NCBI GenBank assembly: GCA_029378245.1
Contig: JARKIF010000017.1
Span: 248,001-312,000 of the forward strand
Direction: 5' to 3'
Origin: Roridomyces roridus
Lineage: Eukaryota; Basidiomycota; Agaricomycetes; Agaricales; Mycenaceae
DNA length: 64,000 nt
A program made the translations under genes and the position numbers. The notes under the pieces are model-generated. The model was not told the origin of the DNA, did no database searches, and saw nothing but the letters and a program-made list of their open reading frames with translations. Positions 23,254 to 33,952 of this stretch are shown here, in pieces. Numbering within the stretch: position 1 is the stretch's first letter; each line of letters opens with the position of its first letter.

Positions 23254-24000
23254 TCAATCTAATATAATACTCACCCCGCCAGGGAAATGCGAAAGCAAGC
23301 AGTTCGGCTTGTCGGTAAACTCGCGCTCAAACGCCCCGGCAGCTCCATCGCTGAAATTCCCGCGCGGGTACGCTGCTTCGATCTCCTGGACGGTTTGGGG
23401 ATTCCAGAGGCCCGTAAAATTGAGAACCTCAAGGTCAAGCCCGTCGTACCCGCCGACGTCAAAAAACGCGGTGAGGAACATGAGGATTTGGTTAGCGGAC
23501 GAATTGCCTTGCTGCCAATAATCGCCCGATGTGTGGAGGACAATGCTCTGTGCGATGTCGCCGACTTGGTGGGCGTCGAGCTCGGGAGCGACGGCGTGAA
23601 GGTGGTCATACGCCATGATCGCTTCGTGCAACTCGAATGTCATGGCATGTGCGGGGTGGTTGAGCGCCTCGGGGAGGGTGGACCAGCCGAGGTCGTGCAG
23701 GAGGGTGGTGTGGAAGAATCGGGTGGCGAGTTCTTCGAAGCCGATTTGGGCGACGCCCGGGGTGTTGGAGGGGAACCCGGTGTAGAGGAACGCGAGGCCA
23801 AAGTAGAAGCACCGGAGGAGGTGGCCGAATACGGAGGGCGGGGTGAGCCGCTTTGCGTAGGCGAAGGACGCTGCGTGGGCGGTCGAGTTGATTGGGATTG
23901 CTTGCAACGTCGTGAATGGGACGTATGCTGCGGTGAGGTTGGAGATGGCGATGAGCGCGGGGCCGGTGCTGGGCACGAATGCGTCGAATGTCTTGTCCAT
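23254..24000 (-). CDS. HD-domain protein, cyanamide hydratase-like
   Basis: An uninterrupted 248-aa frame. It has the metal-binding pattern of the HD superfamily as seen in fungal cyanamide hydratase-like proteins: a His in FGHLLRCFYFGLAFL (~60), HTTLLHDLGWS (the HD pair, ~95-105), FELHEAIMAYDHL (~125-137) and a later D in LDAHQVGDIAQSIVLH. Cyanamide hydratase turns cyanamide into urea; most fungal relatives are of unknown substrate. After FPGG the sequence is GTGAGT, a good 5' splice site, so the true last residues may lie in a further exon to the left. The plus-strand frame opposite is antisense. Confidence 0.8.
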   Translation of the reverse strand: MDKTFDAFVPSTGPALIAISNLTAAYVPFTTLQAIPINSTAHAASFAYAKRLTPPSVFGHLLRCFYFGLAFLYTGFPSNTPGVAQIGFEELATRFFHTTLLHDLGWSTLPEALNHPAHAMTFELHEAIMAYDHLHAVAPELDAHQVGDIAQSIVLHTSGDYWQQGNSSANQILMFLTAFFDVGGYDGLDLEVLNFTGLWNPQTVQEIEAAYPRGNFSDGAAGAFEREFTDKPNCLLSHFPGGVSIILD

Positions 24001-24832
24001 GCTGGTTGGTTCTGCCTTGGAAGTCTGTGGCCAGCCAGTTTATATACGTTCCAGTCGTTCACAAATCATAGTACCTGTATAGTATCGAAGCCGGACTCGA
24101 CCAGAGTGCTTGATTAGAAAGAACGTTAGGTCCGTTGCTGCCGCAATCCTTCCCGCCCGGGGTCGGCCTGCGTTGGATAGAAATGAATGGATGTCGTACA
24201 CCATACGGGCAGCTTTCTCGGCGATCGCTTCTTTGTCAGTGCAGAGCACCGTCTAGAGAGAGTTAGTCACCAATATCGGCGTATCACACGGATGTCACCC
24301 TATCTTGCGGTCGGGCTTCGGCTCACCCTTCATCTTTGTACCCGCTCACCCACCGAATTCCCGAATCCCGTCGGCTCGCGGGCTAGACGTCTCAAGGTTA
24401 GGAGGCACCACAGAGTTAAGTACATACTTGGTATCCGGCAATGGTCGACGTCAGCGGGCTCAAAAATGGTGATTAGAGTGCGAGGGAGGTCCACAGCAAG
24501 CCGAAAGCAAGTACTTTCGGCGATGCATCTGCGCTATAATTGTAGTTCTGAGCTCGATTCCACTGTCCCGTGTACTTACATAGACCCTGGACTCCCTTTT
24601 CGTCGAGTCACGACTTGGAGATATGAGTATGCAACTGGGCCGGCAATGAGATGAGCTTGGGCCCTGGACTCCTGGGCGTCAGCTTCCACTTGGTTGAACT
24701 CGTTCCGTGAACTGCACAGGCAAGCAAAACCGCTTCGAGATCGTCAGCGGTCCCTCGTCCTCTGGTCGATTCGACGCTCAGACATGCATTGTGGGTCGGT
24801 GGAGTTTTATGTAACGGACAACTGTCTTCGCA
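24001..24832. other. Intergenic with an unassigned coding-like segment
   Basis: On the minus strand, 24251-24070 reads TVLCTDKEAIAEKAARMVYD and onward after a plausible acceptor site, and looks like an internal exon, but I find no partner exons or family. The rest shows nothing. Confidence 0.3.
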
Positions 24833-26773
24833 TCATTTTTGAGACTTCTCCGCCCACTCCTTCGTCTTCTCCTCCCACTCCTTCTTCCATTTCTCCATCC
24901 GAGCCGCCTCCTCTTCCTGTGCGCTGATAACATTCTGCTTCTTGACGCAAATCCACCATCCAGCCACGGGTTGCACAGTATCGTTCTCGCCGCTGGACGA
25001 AAGACTCTCATCGCCGCTCGAGGAAACATTCATCCCGACCATCCCCGCCAACATGAACGAGTCAATCTCCTTCCCGTTGTCGTTCAGCTTGACATCCACT
25101 TGAGCGTACGTGGGCGGAACATTGCGGGTTCTGACGGTGTGGTACGGCGTGTCGTCGAATACCAGTTCTTTATTGACGCCATACTTGGCATACTTGGACC
25201 AGAAGCGCTCCGCGGAGAGGGATTCGGGCGCTTCCTCGGACGCCGCCTCCTGGATTGCAAGTGAGTTCGTGAGTATTCAAAGGCGCACACTCGCCATATT
25301 CAACGCAGTTCCGATCCATCCACCCTTTTGGTTGAAGGCGTTGAAGGCGTTGATCCAACCAGTGTAGTACGGCGCACCGCTGCCCGGCCGATGGAGGTAT
25401 GCGACTTGCTGCCAGAAATCCGCATTTTCCGGGCTCGTGGAGTCGTCGAATGCAGCGACGAAGCGGGAGACGACGGGGCGTAGGAGATGGTACCAAGCAA
25501 TCGTCTCGATACCGTAGTCCTTGAGCTTTTCTAAGCGCTCGAGGATATTGACCCAGTCACTGCATTCCGCCGGGGTGTAGGCACAGACTGTGCCTATGGG
25601 GATAGGCTCAGTTAGGCAAACTTGTCTATTTTTCATGTTAATCTGACCTCTGAGGGGGCTCAACGAGGTCGGGAACTTGTTCTGGAGGTCCCCCGAGCCC
25701 TCGAATACATCAAAGGTCCGGTTAGATTCGGTTTACAGCAAGCAAACTCTCACAGCTGTCAATTTTGGCGCTGCCAGCGGATTTAAGGCCCACCGGCAAC
25801 ACCGGCGCGATTCAAGCCATTTATTTTGGAATCTCACCTCTGGGTCATCATGGCAACCAACAGCCGACACGATTTTCCGCCCCAGGGCGTGTGAATGCGT
25901 GGTAGTCAACGGGGAGAGCGAAAATGGCGGGCAATGTAGGCACATCGTAGGCACAGAGTCGGCTAAGCCAGGCACAGTTCTGATTTTCTTGCCTAGGCAC
26001 AGCCAAAATTGATGTGCCTAATGGGGTCGGCACATGTCAGTACTGCTAGAAATAGCTTTGCCTACACGGTCGCGGAATGCAGTGAGTCCACCTTCTCCCC
26101 CTCGAGCGTGACGCGGGGAATCCCGCAGCAGGTTGTCCTGAAACCGTACGAGAAATACTGCTGGAGTGTCGCCATCATGAGCACCGAGGCGACGGTGGTG
26201 TCATTGACGGTTGTGGTGGTGAAATTGGGTAGCACCCATTCGCGCAGGGTAGGATCGACGACATTCTTCCCGATCAGCCCTACCATCTGGCGGGACATGT
26301 CGCCGAAATCCACGTCGTAACGACTGCCTTCAACAACGACCACTAGCTCACGTTTGCCTTCGTGAGCCACAAAGTTGGCACGGAGTACCTCCGCGTTGGC
26401 GTTGACGAAGAAATTGAATTGGGATAGGATTGTGAGCCAGACATCATCGGGACGGATGACGAGGGCGCGATGGTGGTTGTAGGCGTTGATCACCGTGTTG
26501 ACAAATCCATTTCCCTGGCCATCGGGGAGAATGTTTGGGAGCTTGGCCTCGAAATTGCGACCACTAGAGCTACTCAGTGAGTATGGGTACACCGAGAATA
26601 ATCAGACGGACGTACGGGCCCTGTTCTTGGCCCGAGAAAGCACACTGGAGGATTTCTCCCACGTAGCGATGTTGGTCCTTGCACGACACGGACAAGATCT
26701 CCTCTGCTGAGAAGGACTGGGTGAGTTCAATGGGGTTGGCGTTGTGGGGTGCGACGCTGAAGGACACGGGCAT
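24833..26773 (-). pseudogene. DUF4419-family gene split by a CACTG element
   Basis: Exons on the minus strand: 26773-26616, 26569-26085, then (after the 527-bp element 25558-26084) 25557-25289 and 25249-24833. Dropping the element and one copy of its AGT duplication gives 1326 nt, divisible by three, 441 aa. The DUF4419 signatures are NGFVNTVINAYNHHRALV with IRPDDVWLTILSQFNFFVN (residues ~75-110), the glycine-cysteine segment FRTTCCGIPRVTLEGE, the ETIAWYHLLRPVVSRF region and the GGWI and GWW motifs near the end. DUF4419 proteins are common in basidiomycetes; their function is not known. A coiled, charged tail (EEEAARMEKWKKEWEEK) ends the protein. Unless the element is spliced out, this copy cannot make the full protein. 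The 39-nt last intron is shorter than usual. Confidence 0.8.
25558..26084. mobile_element. CACTG-ended MITE (CACTA-like), 527 bp, inside DUF4419 gene
   Basis: The inverted repeats start CACTGCATTCCGC and continue imperfectly (GTGTAGGCA-AG) to about 29 bp. The flanking 3-bp duplication is AGT (25555-25557 and 26085-26087). Removing it gives an uninterrupted DUF4419 frame (…GEKVD joined to WVNILERL…), which confirms both ends. No transposase is encoded. Related in end sequence to the element at 19534-20416. Confidence 0.92.
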
Positions 26774-27130
26774 GGTGGATTGAGTCAAGAGCTGTGCGTG
26801 AGAGAGATGGGACGAATCCGAATAAATGTGTGGGAGATGGCGTCAGATTGTGCCTTGCACAGCTCGGAAGATTGCAGCTGCATAGTAAGTAGACGCAACA
26901 GTGGGACTGCAACTTGACTCTTCAGAATGCATAGTCTCGAAACCTTGCCTCGCCATTGAAACCCGAGCGAGGAAAGTAGCGCTTGCGTGGTATGATGTCG
27001 TGCTCATCTTGGACGGGCATAGTGGACTGAGCAAGGACTGAGTCGAGAGCTGTGAGTGTGAGAGAGATGGCGACGCGTCCGAGTATATAGGCGGGAGATG
27101 GCGTCAATTGTGCCGTCCACAGCTTGAGCA
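26774..27130 (-). repeat. Imperfect tandem duplication of the DUF4419 promoter and start
   Basis: The sequence upstream of the DUF4419 start (26774-26880) recurs at about 27005-27125: the blocks AGAGCTGTG, GAGAGAGATGG, GGGAGATGGCGTCA and TTGTGCC appear in the same order. The second copy has a TATA box (plus-strand complement of CCTATATACTCGG near 27093) and its own start, MPVQDEHDIIPRKRYF. It reads as a truncated tandem copy of the gene's 5' end. No further gene is seen from 27130 to 27800. Confidence 0.6.
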
Positions 27131-27800
27131 GGTGCTTGGTCCAAGTCCCGTCATTGAAAGATACAAGTAGTCGACATGGGCGACTACGCCGTCCAGAGTG
27201 TCGACAAGGGAGAGCCTGAGCGTTTGAAAGTCAAGATGGAAGTCAAGAGCAAAGAGAGTTTGCCGAGAGCCCGGATCATCAATCAAATGATAAATCATGT
27301 ACAGACAGGCCTCTTGTTCAGTTCAGCTCTGATTGAACTGCTTGTTAAATGTGCTCATGTTACTGGTTGCAGCGCTCGGCACGGCAGCATGAGTGGACAA
27401 TTTAATTCCATAGACCTCTTGGCTCCTCGAGTCCTCGATTTCGGATACGAAAGCCTTTGCTCAAGAAAACAGGATGAATAGAGAGCCCTGCAACGACCGC
27501 GAACACACCTCCTTGCCGTCTAGCCAGACTGTGCTCGAAAGCCTGGAACGGAAACCTTTCCAGCCTCTACCCATGTGGATGGCATTGGCCCCACTGTTCT
27601 GCCGAGATCCCTGCTTCAAACAATGGTGATGGACTACCCAGGAATTCCCTCGCTCCTAATCCGTAACCCTGGGGGAAATTCCGATTTCCTAATCCGTAAA
27701 CCTAGGATCTAAAAAAAAAATTACGCCCAGCGCAGCCTGTATTCCCACACGGAGCTTGGCTGTGTTCTAGTCAAACCTGGACCATAAAGCTGTGGCAAAA

Positions 27801-28312
27801 TCACCCACCATCTATCTTTTTGAGGAGCTGCTGTCAAATCCCCGTAAGGAATCAATGAATTTCGAACCGTTAGCGCAAGTGGACGTACCAGACGCTCGGC
27901 CTCGCTCATATGCGAGACGCTGAGAACATCCCCGTGCCTCTTTTCGTCGGCCGCGATGCGCCCCATTTGTGCGCTTTGGATGTCAAGTTGCGCGGTGTGA
28001 ATGCTGAGTTGGAGATTGAGCTATGGTATCGGATTGAATTGGCAAGTGTGATGGCCAGGCCGAAACAGAGCGTACGCTGAATTGCGACGTCGCTAGGTCT
28101 AATGATCTCGTATACTCTTCAACTTGGGCCTGGTGCCGATCCTGACGTATCAGTCGTCGCAGGAATTTGTCCTCCCCAAGCTCGCGGAAGAACTCTTCAA
28201 TCTCTCGGAACAGCCTGGTATCGTTCCAGTAAATCGCCGAGAAGAGTATAGAGCACATACGACTCGATCTGCAGGATACATCTCTCCACCTCTTCGGGAG
28301 GTCGCGTATTGA
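27801..28312 (-). pseudogene. MLKL/HeLo-like N-terminal-domain protein, 3' half (cut by transposon)
   Basis: This is the downstream half of a gene whose first half is at 46912-47234. Exons here: 28310-28261, 28214-28076, 28020-27889 and 27830-27801. With the upstream exons (47234-47052 and 47001-46912) and one copy of the duplicated dinucleotide, the total is 624 nt, divisible by three, 207 aa, ending in TGA. The segment LFREIEEFFRELGEDKFLRR then DRHQAQVEEYTRSLDLATSQF is typical of the MLKL/HeLo-like four-helix domain found at the N-terminus of fungal NLR and cell-death proteins. Here the protein ends soon after that domain, so it would be a stand-alone module. The insertion of 28313-46911 disrupts it. 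Confidence 0.75.
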
Positions 28313-28535
28313 TGTCGGAAAAAAGTGGTTTGACTTGCAACGGATTGAACTGGAATGCGGCCTTCAGACCACTTCCAAGGTGTTCAAAGCCTCGGCATGG
28401 AGGCTTCCAACGTGTCCCAAGTGACTGGAAGGGAGAATAAGGGTTCCAACCACTCTGAAGGTTTGTCCTGAGTTCCAAGCAGTTGCAGGCCAGGCTGATC
28501 AAACCCGGGATCAGCCCAATCAACAGCTCCGAGGT

Positions 28536-30081
28536 CACTTCAGGCAGACACCTATGACCCCCGTATTGGGTTAGTCTAGGTTTCGAATAATGACTTACCC
28601 AAAGGGCCTCAGGGAGCACTAACCGCAACCGTGGTACATCCGTGGCGGGTGCATCCGCCGTATTTCTGGCATGTTGGCGGGTGCGTCCGGGGCTTTTGTG
28701 GGGCACCAGGGCGGGTGCATCCGGCGGGTCTGCTGTTTCTGTGGACGGATGCACCCGGCTGCTGCGCGGTAGCGCGGCGCTGAAAAATTGGTTTCTGGCG
28801 GCGTATTGGGTCCCGTTTGACGCCGTTTGCGCGTGTGAGTATCTTCGAGTCGCGCGGGGCGAAAAAATGGGTTTGAGCGCAGAATTCGCGGGGAAAGCGG
28901 CTGTTTAGTGGGGCCTCTGGTTGTCTGGCCGTCCGTTATTGAAATAGTCCGTCCTGATCATTGCTGATAGTTATTCCACACTACTTATAAGTTCACCAAT
29001 TCTACACTCTGAATAATGATATTTATGTGAACCACACGGACAAACGTACCGGAGTAAGTATGTTGGCTGGTAGGAAGTAGGAAGTAGTCCACGAGTTACC
29101 CGAAGAATGTGATAGCTGATGTAGCGCAACCTCGTATGTAGTGTGTTCATCGGCCCCAATTAAATCAACTGCTCATGGGATTCCTCGCTGCCTTGCTACG
29201 TGCTTGATGGATGTGGGTGGACGCGTACTTCAATTAAGAATATATCACACATGGATGACCGTGCCTTGCTCAAAACAGGTCAGGGCGGAGGCGGGTGAGC
29301 CCGCCTGGTTCAACAGGATGTTGGCGGATGGGTCCGTCTGATTCGAGAAGATAGAGGCGGATGCAACCGCTATGGTCAAAATGACGTCGACGGGCTCGTC
29401 CGTCCCATTCGAAGAAATGCACACGGATGCATCCGGCTTCGTTGAGACAAGTGGGGACGGATGCACCCGCCTGTTCAACCAAACGGAAACGGATGCACCC
29501 GCCATATTCAGAACGACTTGGACGGACACGTCCGTGTCATCCAACATAAATCTTGACGGATGCACCCGCCTCTGGTACAGATTTCAAGGACGGATGCATC
29601 CGGTCAACACCATCTGAGGGACGGATGCATCCGTTGAAGTTGTAAATTTCAACGGATGCACCCGCGGTGAGGTACCCCAGGACGGAGGCGTCCGTGTTGT
29701 TGCAGAGACAAGAACGGATGCATCCGATCTTTTTCAAACGTTGAACGGATGCGTCCGTCCATGGGGTCTTTTTATTTCCCTGAGCACGGGTGCGTCCGTC
29801 AGGTAGTCTTCAAAGTCGGATGCGTCCGTGCCATCCAACTTGCAGATGACGGGTGCGTCCGTGTTTCATTTCCCCCCTACTCAATCTCTTGAAAGTATTC
29901 TTCAAGTTTCTTAGGTTTCGTCGGCAAGTCCAGTTCAATAGAAACACAGTCAGGTAGCCCTTTCTATACGAAACACCCAACGTCGTGTCTATTGAAATCT
30001 ATTCTAGTTTGCTGTGCTGACGGACTTACCCAATCCAGCATGCTGTGCTGAGCCAAACATCAAGACCATAACAACCGCTAT
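28536..30081 (+). repeat. Left long terminal inverted repeat of the KDZ element
   Basis: About 1.55 kb, matching 44884-46442 in inverted orientation. The first ~230 bp are almost identical between ends. It holds some 22 copies of a palindromic motif CGGRTGCRTCCG; the main block at 29325-29862 has 17-18 copies with a spacing of about 30-35 bp. Small open frames here (for example MKKIGCIRSCLCNN at 29737-29537) are by-products of the motif array, present identically in both ends. Confidence 0.92.
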
Positions 30082-30170
30082 CGACCGAATTGGGAAGGTA
30101 TCTCACGTCACAAAAAAATGGAGCAGAAATTGTATATAGAGTAATGCAGCGAATCATCTACACATTTGAG

Positions 30171-33100
30171 TCAGTCCTCAACGTCGCTATGGTCACTGTC
30201 GCTGTCGACCTCCTCCGTATTCAGTGTATCCAACCACCCAAAATCCACCTCGTCCTCCTCTTCTTCCTCCGCCTCCTTCTCTGGCTCTCCCATGAACGCC
30301 TCGAAATCGTCCCTGCCCCTCGCGGCGGTGGCCCGCTGCGCCATGTACCGTGCTACCTCCCCATCTGAAGGACCCCATGCGATCTCATTCGCGTACTCAG
30401 CGTTGGGGAGGTATTTACGCCATGTAGTACACAGTGCCAGCAACCGACGCCGACGCCGGTGCAGAAAGTACGCTGCGGCTTGGCTGTCTGCGATGGGGGT
30501 TAATTGGAACGCCAGAGGCCGCAGGCAGGGGACGTACCTGCATGCTGGATGGCCAGCTCCAAGATAGACCACTCCTCCGCAAACCAGATACGCAGCGAGC
30601 GCCGCTCCTTCTCCAAGATCCTGTCCTCCTCGTTTGCTCGATCAACGACCAGCATGGCCCTGATCCCTTTGCGCACGGACTCATCCCCAAGCCACGGTGG
30701 CACCTCCTTCTCCTCCTCCTCGGGGTCCTCCAAGCCGATGTCTTGCCATACGGTGTCAGCGATGTCGAGTTGGAACAAGATCTTTGGGTCAATCTTGGGC
30801 GGGGGGATGGCGCGGCGAGGAGCACGTTTCGACTTGATTTCGGCCGCAATCTTGTCGCAAGTCTCGTTGTACTGACGATTCAATTTAACGATCTTCGGCC
30901 GTCGGCGCTTGATGGCGTCGAGCGTATGGTCCCGTAAATTACGATCTGTATAAGACCATGAGTGATGTATGTCGGGTATGTATTTGTGAAGCATAACACA
31001 CCTGAGCCCTGCTGCCGCCGCGAATTGCGCTCCAGCGCCTCCCGCTCGAATTTGTGAGCGCGGAGAAGATCCCGTAGACGTTTCTTAAGAGCAAGCGCGC
31101 TGACACGCAGCTCAAGGAACTTGGCTTGGGTCTTGTTGTTGAGCTTGTTCCGGCCATCGACTCCGAGCGCGCCCTCCTTCCGCTTCAGTTCCGTTTGGGC
31201 TTTGGCCAGCGCAGCGCGAGCCTTCTTGAGGTCAGAGGCTAGGAGAAGGGTGTCGTCGGTGTTGCTGCGGTCAGCAGCATCCAAAGATTCGCCTCAATTT
31301 CCGCCTTCTTTTCCTTGAGCACGGAGACGACTTGTCGCTGGGCGAGGACGGAGGCGATAGCCTTCTCACTTGCCGACTTCTTGGTCATACCTGCTGACCG
31401 TCAATACCATGAACGACGGTGATGCATGGTGGCGACTTACGTGCCACTGGCTTGGTCTGCGATGCCACCTGAGCTTTCCATTGTTTGCGCAACCATGAGA
31501 CGGCATAGTCGCAGTCTTCAAGCTCGTCCTCCGCCTCGACACGCTTTGCCTTGGAGTGTAGAGACCGGCGGTGATTCCATTCTGCAAGCTTGAAGAGACT
31601 GGCCTCGTCCGCGTGCTTGATTTGTGCGTCCAGGACATAGAGTCGGTGGTGCGACTGTCCAATACGTTAATCCATATATGAGGAAGCGAAAACAATTGAA
31701 ACGCACCCCCGAAATACGAAGGTGAGCGATCAAATGGCTGATCGAGTGCCAAAAGCGCTCGCACCCTTCGCCGTTTGTGAATCCGAAGCCCTCGCGGTAC
31801 CGTGGGTGGAATACGAGTTGGCAAGGCCAAACGTGCCCAAACGCATGGAAGACAGCCACCGCGAAGGCCAAGCGCGGGAAATACCGCTCGAGAAAGCCCC
31901 ACTTGAGGGCAGACCGTGCAAGTTGGCAGACGATATCGTACAGCAAGCCCACCTGCACGTCCTCCGGCAGGTGCTGGAAGAGCTCCTCAACGAGAAGCAA
32001 AGCCCCAAATTGCTTCGACACAGTAGCCCCATGATAGCGGTGATGTCGAATTGCTGAGTATTGGATTTGGTGCGCCGCTCGTCTGCTGCCGTGAACGACT
32101 CCTCGCAGACGTCGAGATTGGCCTCGGAGACATGGAGGTTAGGGTGCGCGTAGTGGTCGTCCTCGTCCTCCACCTCCTCGCAAGTAGCCTTCTTCGCTCT
32201 CTTAGAGGTTTGGTCACCTCGCACGCGCTCCACGTACTCCTCCATCTGAGCGGAGAGCTCGTCCGGGATGAAGTGGGTATCGGGATGTGTCTTGGGCGCG
32301 TCGGGCTGGCTCTTGTGCCGTTTCTGAGTAAAGCACGCGTCCATGCACACAACACATCAGCCCTGGTTGTAGATTAGCCAACTGGTCAAACGACGAGAGG
32401 GATGAGAGACATACGTGGAAGAGGGATCGTGCCGCAGCTCACCCCCGAAACACGCCGGGCATCGTTTTTGCAGGTACTCGCTCGGACGAGTTCGAGGCTT
32501 GGGGTCTGGGAACGGATTCTGCGCGGGCTCCGGGCTGGGGGATCTCTTGCGCTTGCCTTTGCCCTTGGAATGGGGCGCTGGGGTGGGTGACGAGGAACGT
32601 GTCGACGACGACGAGGATGAGCGTGAATGGGAGGTGCTGGAGGTGCTGGAGGCGCGAGAGGAGGAGCGACCCCGCTGGGTGCCTTCGTCGTCGCTGGGTT
32701 GCTCTTCTGCAGCTTGCTCTGTGAGGTATTGCTCGCGCGCGCTCTCGAGTTCCTGATCGAAGAAGTATTCCACCTGGTTGCGTAGGTGGGTATACCACTC
32801 GAGAGAAGCGGCGAAGAGCCGGCGGAGAGCTCCCTGTTTAATTGTTAGTACGTTAGACGAGGTTGTCGAGGTAAGTGCTGCGTACATGGTGCTCCAAACT
32901 GAAGCCAAGCTCGTCAAGGAATTCCTCGTATGCCTCCGTGTACGCTGTATTGTTTGGAGCCACACGCAGGAACAACCTGCGTACCATGTCCAACACCCGC
33001 ACATCCACAGCTACACTTGGACGAACAGGGGCGCAAGGAAAGAGGCCCGCCTCCAGCAACTGATCTGCGGCGGGGGTGCAGGCGCATATGTCGATTACGA

Positions 33101-33620
33101 TGTCCTTGATTTCTGCGCGCTTTGGTTAGGATATCAAGGGATGTCAGGGAGAGAACGAAGACGTACCGGTGAAGTAGACGGCGCTGACTTTGTGTATCAC
33201 GCGTCCTTTGCAGGCGCAGGTTGCGGCGTTGCGCTGAGGAAGCGGAAGCTTGTCTACGTCGCGCCATCCTTTGGTCTCGAAGAACATCCGCGTCCACAGA
33301 GGGACAAGACGAGGGATCACTTCCGTGTCCCAAGTCTCCCATTGGTCTGTTTTCAACTGCCGATACGATTTGGACGGAGACTCGGCTTCTTTGCAAGGGG
33401 ATGCCGGCGTGGTATCGAAATCTGGTGGATTTTCCACCGAGGGAAGGTCGGAGAATGCGTCGGACCTGGAAGCTGACGGGCCGATAGGAGTCCGTACGAG
33501 TTTTTCGATCAAGGTGCCTCCGTTTCCCGCATAATGTACAGGCTTGGGACCCTTCGTGGTACGATAGTGAGGATCCTTGGGGCCGGGCACGAGCAGTTTT
33601 TTGACGCGTTCCTGTACGCG
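30171..33620 (-). pseudogene. KDZ transposase with CxC cysteine cluster, decayed
   Basis: Exons on the minus strand: 33620-33167, 33112-32886, 32833-32415, 32362-31707, 31654-31441, 31390-~31010, ~30947-30545 and ~30490-30171. The N-terminal part has the CxC cluster linked with KDZ transposases (CACKGR, ICACTPAADQLL, FPCAPVRPSVAVD). The catalytic RNase H-like core has CMDACFTQKR (first D), LLYDIVCQLARSALKWGFL (second D), FHAFGHVWPCQLVFHPR and TNGEGCERFWHSISHLI (catalytic E), followed by the long charged C-terminus ending in EEWSILELAIQ and an acidic tail.

Lesions: no ATG in frame at the 5' end; a one-base loss just before the VCMDACF motif (~32355); a frame-shifting deletion near 32015 that removes the conserved RHD...GEK segment between GLLCR and KQFGALLL; and another shift near 31290. 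This copy is therefore unlikely to make transposase. Confidence 0.88.
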
Positions 33621-33952
33621 CACAGTCTTCTTCTCTCATTTGGTGACCCTCAGGAAGGGCATGATGTGTGGTCGAAATTCGAGGATGGTCGGGTGTGAAT
33701 TGGATTTGATTGGTGGCAGGCATCGCAAGACGAACAATGGCGCGCGCGCGCACTGCAACAAAGACGAACAATGGAACGCATCTTGACGCACGGTTGATAT
33801 TATTGATTGACGAACAATGGGACACATCTTGAGTTGGCAGACGGATTCGCTTCACTTGAATATGCATTGATTATGAAATATACAAGGTTGCTATGAAAAT
33901 ATACAAGGTGTACCGTATTTACATGACAAGTCTACATATTGCGTTGATTAAT
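33621..33952. promoter_or_regulatory. Upstream region of transposase with repeated 12-mer
   Basis: Three exact copies of GACGAACAATGG lie at 33729-33740, 33763-33774 and 33809-33820. The related GGACGAACAATTGG occurs twice upstream of the Cys-rich gene (43696 and 43746). An element-specific promoter motif is likely, but its binder is unknown. Confidence 0.45.

Noticed and set aside
23287..24117. 276-aa plus-strand open frame
   Set aside because: Antisense of the HD-domain gene; Gly/Glu/Val-rich shadow without domains.
28536..28560. CACTA superfamily assignment from the CACTT end
   Set aside because: The target duplication is 7 bp, not 2-3 bp, and the encoded transposase is of KDZ type.
29537..29737. 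Identical small frames at 29537-29737 and 45223-45423 as a conserved gene
   Set aside because: They arise from the palindrome array inside the long inverted repeats and are rich in CIR/GAS motif translations.
29325..29862. Regularly spaced short repeats resembling a CRISPR array
   Set aside because: The repeated unit is a 12-bp palindrome in a eukaryotic transposon end, spacers are 18-22 bp and degenerate, and an inverted copy lies at the other end. No cas genes.
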